From positions 1,897,001-1,961,000 of the forward strand of contig NZ_JAKZJU020000001.1 of the NCBI RefSeq assembly GCF_022809315.2: a DNA stretch of 64,000 nucleotides, read 5' to 3'. How positions within the stretch are numbered: the first letter of the stretch is position 1; every line of letters begins with the position of its first letter. Made by a program: the position numbers and the translations under genes. The stretch is from Mesosutterella faecium (GTDB lineage: Bacteria > Pseudomonadota > Gammaproteobacteria > Burkholderiales > Burkholderiaceae_F). Below the pieces are notes generated by a model, which was not told the origin of the DNA, made no database searches, and saw only the letters and a list, made by a program, of their open reading frames with translations. Shown piece after piece: positions 60,425 through 64,000 of this stretch.

Positions 60425-60655
60425 TAAAGCTTCTCCCGGACCACGGCCCCGACAGCATCTGCCGCTTTCATCTCTTCGCCGCTGCCCGAAAGCCGTGCGC
60501 TGCCCGCCTATAATCGACAGGCATCTGCCCGGCGGATCGATGAAACCGCGCAATCTGATGTTTCAACTGCTTATTTCATGATTCCATGATTCTTGAACCG
60601 CCGGGTCTCGCCGGACGAATCTTCCCGGCTTCATCAGATGAGCTCAGGATAAAAA

Positions 60656-61105
60656 ATGAAGAATGAACCAGGGCTGAGGGCTGGAATTGTGGAGTCGGGG
60701 CAGGTTGAAAGCTCCTTTCCTGAACTTATTCCGTCCATTAGAAGAATCATTTTTGAGGACGGCGGGTTCTTTGGCGGCTACAGAAGGACGGCGGTTCACT
60801 TTTCCGGCGACAAGGCCCTCTTCGATGTGGAAAAAACAATAGGCACCGCGCCGGACGAGGCCCTGGGGCGATGCGCAGAAATGGCGAAATCCGAGTTTCT
60901 CGCCGAGGTTCGGCAGCTTCACATTGAACAATGGGCGAAAAACTACCGCTCCCCTGATTTGGACGGAGAACAATGGACACTGGAAATCCGCTTCTCCGGC
61001 GGGCGCAGGCCTCTGAAGATTGAGGGCAGCAACGCCTTCCCGCCGAACTTTGAAAACCTGCAGCGGCCCATGGCCCCTAAAAAGGACAGGGCCGGCAAGG
61101 CGTAA
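60656..61105 (+). CDS. Hypothetical protein
   Basis: Not recognised. 149 residues, no signal peptide or membrane helix. The middle has YRRTAVHFSGDKALFDVEK; the last third has WTLEIRFSGGRRPLKIEGSNAFPPNFENL (in part), an alternating beta pattern ending in G-S-N-A-F-P-P-N-F. Ribosome site AGGATAAAAA before the ATG. It has lower G+C than its neighbours and stands alone between a terminator and a convergent MFS gene. Confidence 0.65.
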   Translation: MKNEPGLRAGIVESGQVESSFPELIPSIRRIIFEDGGFFGGYRRTAVHFSGDKALFDVEKTIGTAPDEALGRCAEMAKSEFLAEVRQLHIEQWAKNYRSPDLDGEQWTLEIRFSGGRRPLKIEGSNAFPPNFENLQRPMAPKKDRAGKA

Positions 61106-61253
61106 AGGGCGGCAGGCTGCGCTTGAATGAGCCGGCTTTAGGCCCCGGGGCTGCGGCTCCGCCCCCCCTGCTCCAGAAGAGCGCGGGAAGCGCCGGATCC
61201 TTTCCCAGAATGAACCAGCGCTTCGCCGGATGCGCAGAGGACGGCGCTCGGAA

Positions 61254-62486
61254 TCACCCCGCAATTTCAGCTGCCGCCGCCGCGGAGCAGCAGGCGCGGG
61301 GATTTCCTTTGGCGGAGAGCTCCCGGGCCTCCATCTTCATGGACACCACCGTGAGAAGCACGGCCGCAGCGGCCATGCCGGCAGCGGCAAGCGGCGTGCA
61401 GGCAAGGCCCGCGTGGTCGATCACCAGGCCGCCCAGGGTGGCGCCGACGGTGATGCCGAGGCTGAAGGAAGCGATGTTCAGGGAAGACGCAAGGTCCACG
61501 GCCGAAGGAACATTCCGCTTGGCAAGAACCAGGATGTAGGACTGGAGGCTGGGAATGCTCATGAAGGCCATGATGCCCATCAGGCTGACGGCGGCAAGGG
61601 CGGGAACGGTGTGTGGAAGCGCAAAGTAGAGGCCGGCGAGCACCAGGGCCTGGACGATGAAAATGAAGAACAGGGCGTGAAGCTGGTTCCCGTTTCCGAT
61701 TCTGCCGCCGGCGGTGTTTCCGATCGCCACGGTCACGCCGTAGAGGACGAGCACCGCGCTCACCATGGGGGCGTCAATGCCGGTGACTTCCGTGAGCAGC
61801 GGCGAGAGATAGGTGAAGGCGGCGAAGGTGGAGCCGTAGCCCAGGATGGTGACCGCCATCATGAGAAGAACGTGCGGGTGGGTGACGAGCCGGAGCTGAT
61901 CCCTCGCCGAGGGCGGGTTGGACGAGGTCCGGATGTCGTCGGGAAGCGCGAGCTTATTGAGCGCCAGAGCGACGACGCCCACCAGCGCGATGCCGAAGAA
62001 CGGAATCCGCCAGCCGGCCAGGCTGGAAATATAGGTGCCGAGCGGCGCTGCGAAGGCTGTGGCAACGGTAAAGCCGCTGAAGATGAAGGCCACGGCGCCG
62101 GCCGCCTTGCTGGGGGGCACCATGCTCACGGCCGCCGCCGAGGCGATCGAGAAGAAGAGGCCGTGGGCCGCGGCGGAGATGATACGGGCCGCCAGGAGCG
62201 TGAAGAAGGTGGGGGCGAGAGCCGTGAGCACGTGGCCCGCGATGAAAAGGACGATGGAGGCAAGGAGCACCTTTTTGCGCGCCTGCCGGGACGTCAGGGA
62301 GGTGAGCAGGATGCCGCCGATGCCCTGCCCCAGCGCATAAAGGGACACAATCAGGCCCGCGGTGGATGTGGAAACGGAAAACTCCTCGGAAATCTCCGGC
62401 AGGATCCCGACGCCGATGAACTCCGTAATGCCGATGCCGAAAAAGGTGGACGCCAGGGCGATCAGGGCAAAGGTTGTCTTTGACAT
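61254..62486 (-). CDS. MFS transporter (DHA1/AraJ-like efflux)
   Basis: Twelve-helix major facilitator of 410 residues. Start MSKTTFALIALAS at 62486. Motif A-like GGILLTSLTSRQARKKVLL is near 60-78; FIGVGILPEISEEF near 25 and a central AVLVLYGVTVAIGNTAGGRIGN (in part) fit the AraJ/arabinose-efflux branch. Divergent from an HxlR regulator that probably represses it. The substrate (drug or sugar) is unknown. Confidence 0.9.
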   Translation of the reverse strand: MSKTTFALIALASTFFGIGITEFIGVGILPEISEEFSVSTSTAGLIVSLYALGQGIGGILLTSLTSRQARKKVLLASIVLFIAGHVLTALAPTFFTLLAARIISAAAHGLFFSIASAAAVSMVPPSKAAGAVAFIFSGFTVATAFAAPLGTYISSLAGWRIPFFGIALVGVVALALNKLALPDDIRTSSNPPSARDQLRLVTHPHVLLMMAVTILGYGSTFAAFTYLSPLLTEVTGIDAPMVSAVLVLYGVTVAIGNTAGGRIGNGNQLHALFFIFIVQALVLAGLYFALPHTVPALAAVSLMGIMAFMSIPSLQSYILVLAKRNVPSAVDLASSLNIASFSLGITVGATLGGLVIDHAGLACTPLAAAGMAAAAVLLTVVSMKMEARELSAKGNPRACCSAAAAAEIAG

Positions 62487-62645
62487 GAACTTCACTTGAA
62501 ACACCTCAATGAGTCAAAAAAGTCGTTGTGCTTGCAATGCCTGAAACGCCGCAAGTACCCGGGATCAGCGGCTTTCAGAACTTTCGATGGCGAAAATATA
62601 CAGACGGACTTAAGCCCTGAAAAGTACGCACTTCATGGTGCTATA

Positions 62646-62661
62646 GGCACTAAAAAGTGCC
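62646..62661. promoter_or_regulatory. Inverted-repeat operator between the MFS and HxlR genes
   Basis: Perfect GGCACT-AAAA-AGTGCC. A looser AAGT-ACGC-ACTT lies just upstream near 62622-62633. Probable HxlR binding sites. Confidence 0.5.
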
Positions 62662-62701
62662 AATTAAGGCAAAATAAGAAAAAACCAAGAGGAAAATTTT
62701 T

Positions 62702-63094
62702 TTGAAAAAAATTTATCATCTCGCGGTCGACGCCACCCTCGATGTCATCCGCGGCAAATGGAAGCTGCGGATCCTCTGCCATTTGGGAAACGGAACGCTC
62801 CGCACCGGGGAGCTCCGCCGCCTCATGCCCGGCATTTCGCAGAAAATGCTGACTCAGTCCTTAAAAGAGCTGGAAAACGCCCATATCGTGAGCCGCCGCT
62901 CCTATAACGAAGTGCCGCCCCGCGTCGAATACAGCCTCACGGAGCGGGGCATGAGCCTGCGCGACATCCTGGTGGAAATGTCCGACTGGGGCTCGGCCCT
63001 TGTGAAGGCGAGGCAGGAAGAAGGCGACGACGTCCGGATCCTGAATTCGGACGACGAGGGATTCAAGAATATGGGGAGTCAGGCCAATAAATAA
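62702..63094 (+). CDS. HxlR-family transcriptional regulator
   Basis: 130-residue winged-helix regulator starting at TTG 62702 after AGAGGAAAA. HxlR landmarks: LDVIRGKWKLRILCHLGNG near 13-31, TGELRRLMPGISQKMLTQSLKELE (in part) and PPRVEYSLTERGMSLRDIL. A Cys near 26 in the helix ILCHL could serve as a redox sensor, as in some family members. Divergent to the MFS gene. Confidence 0.9.
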   Translation: MKKIYHLAVDATLDVIRGKWKLRILCHLGNGTLRTGELRRLMPGISQKMLTQSLKELENAHIVSRRSYNEVPPRVEYSLTERGMSLRDILVEMSDWGSALVKARQEEGDDVRILNSDDEGFKNMGSQANK

Positions 63095-63275
63095 TGCGGG
63101 GCCGCGGGCTCGGACGCTTCGCTGGGAATCGCCCTCTGCCGCCTGTTCCGATGTCGCCAGGGCTGCGCCCCGAAAAAGAGCTCTCCGCAGGGAAAAGGAG
63201 CGCAAGTCTTTCCAAGGGCGGCTCCGGACCGCCCTGCTTTCTCTCTATCCGTCCTTTCCACTGGGCTTCAGTCTT

Positions 63276-63767
63276 TCAGACCGCGAGCTCCCAGTAGCCC
63301 ACATCCAGATAGCGGCCCTTCTTGAAGCCCGCCTCGGTGATGGTGCCCGCGTACCGGAAGCCGAATTTTTTATGCAGCGCGATCGAGGCCTCGTTCGTCC
63401 CCGTGATGATGGAGACCACGCGGTGCGTGCGGGGGTCTTCCTTCGCGAGCGCGATGATCGCGCCCATCAGCTCCCGGCCCACGTGCCGGCCGCGGCACTC
63501 CGGGGCCACATAAATGGAAAGCTCCACGGTCGAATCGTAGGCGGCCTTGCTGTTGAAGGTGGAAAGCGTCGCGTAGCCCGCCGGAACCCCGTCCGCCTCT
63601 GCGACGATGAGGGGGTGGTTCCCGACGTTGTGGGCGTCGAACCACGCCTGGCGCTCTTTGAGCGTGAGGGGCTCCGTGTCGAAGGTGGCCACGCCGTTCA
63701 CCACCTCGTAGTTATAGATTTCAAGCAACTTTGGCAGGTCGGCCTGCACCGCGCGTCTGATGTTCAT
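63276..63767 (-). CDS. GNAT acetyltransferase (phosphinothricin/methionine-sulfoximine type)
   Basis: 163-residue N-acetyltransferase. Starts MNIRRAVQADLPKLLEIYN. Typical PAT/MnaT features: VNGVATFDTEPLTL near 23-36, ELSIYVAPECRGRHVGRELM (acetyl-CoA loop RGRHVG near 94-99 in part), TGTNEASIALHKKFGF near 122-137 and a YWELAV end. Likely acetylates amino-acid analogues. Confidence 0.92.
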   Translation of the reverse strand: MNIRRAVQADLPKLLEIYNYEVVNGVATFDTEPLTLKERQAWFDAHNVGNHPLIVAEADGVPAGYATLSTFNSKAAYDSTVELSIYVAPECRGRHVGRELMGAIIALAKEDPRTHRVVSIITGTNEASIALHKKFGFRYAGTITEAGFKKGRYLDVGYWELAV

Positions 63768-64000
63768 TTTTTTTGCAGAAGAAGGCTGTGGCTGGATAAA
63801 AAAGCGGGCATTTGCTGAAAACGGTCCGGCAGTCCCCGCCTCCTGTTCCCTTCCAAAGGACGGACTCCGCTCATCGGAAGCAGCGCGGGAAGCGCCGATA
63901 CAAGCTGAACGGTAAGCCTAATCCGAAGTTGCCGCAAGCGGGCTGCCGCCGGTCCATCATGGCCGCCGGAATTCCGGCTCCGCAGGACTTCTTCTCATCC
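63768..64000. other. Right-edge sequence without recognised gene
   Basis: 233 bp upstream of the acetyltransferase. A promoter for that gene is expected; no coding sequence could be supported before the window ends. Confidence 0.3.

Overview
The window looks like chromosomal DNA of a high-G+C, anaerobic, asaccharolytic betaproteobacterium, most likely Burkholderiales/Sutterellaceae. This is inferred from gene content: a secreted flavin-dependent fumarate reductase-like enzyme, DcuC carriers, asparaginase, isoaspartyl dipeptidase, hybrid cluster protein, YadA-like and ESPR-type autotransporters. No rRNA or tRNA gene was found, so the placement is indirect.

Layout. 1-17.6 kb: three paralogous small heat-shock genes (at the left edge, 15.1 kb and 17.1 kb), each with a sigma32-type promoter and a leader of about 137 nt. 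Between them lie a secreted hydrolase, L-asparaginase II, an exported argininosuccinate-lyase-like enzyme with a divergent LysR regulator, an exported two-FMN-domain flavoreductase, a GlcD-type oxidase, a MetQ-like binding protein, Hcp with an NsrR-like operator, NadE, a TauE/SafE permease and a RibD-like reductase. A decayed asparaginase 3' end lies behind the second hsp20 gene. 17.7-21.6 kb: an iron/siderophore ABC operon ending in a methyltransferase. About 22-44.7 kb: a conjugative element, with a lipoprotein, relaxase and MobC-like protein, a trimeric autotransporter adhesin, a repressor with a degenerate S24 domain, TrbM, a colinear VirB1-VirB11 set (including a 46-aa VirB7-like lipoprotein), a YubB-like protein, VirD4, an ArdC-like protein and a topoisomerase-III-like protein that has lost its catalytic residues. 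No integrase or partition gene is visible. 45-64 kb: a subtilisin autotransporter, a C69 dipeptidase, two tandem-domain universal stress proteins, AzlCD, a LysE exporter with an AraC regulator, isoaspartyl dipeptidase, two divergent DcuC carriers (one frameshifted in a C-run), an MFS/HxlR pair and a GNAT enzyme.

How the genes may work together. Outside the element the main theme is protein and amino-acid catabolism feeding anaerobic respiration. A surface protease and a periplasmic dipeptidase would release amino acids, asparaginase and IadA would release aspartate, an exported lyase-family enzyme could release fumarate or a related enoate, and the exported flavoreductase would use it as electron acceptor. 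DcuC carriers would move C4-dicarboxylates and AzlCD/LysE would export surplus amino acids. The individual family assignments are strong; the pathway linking them is inference.
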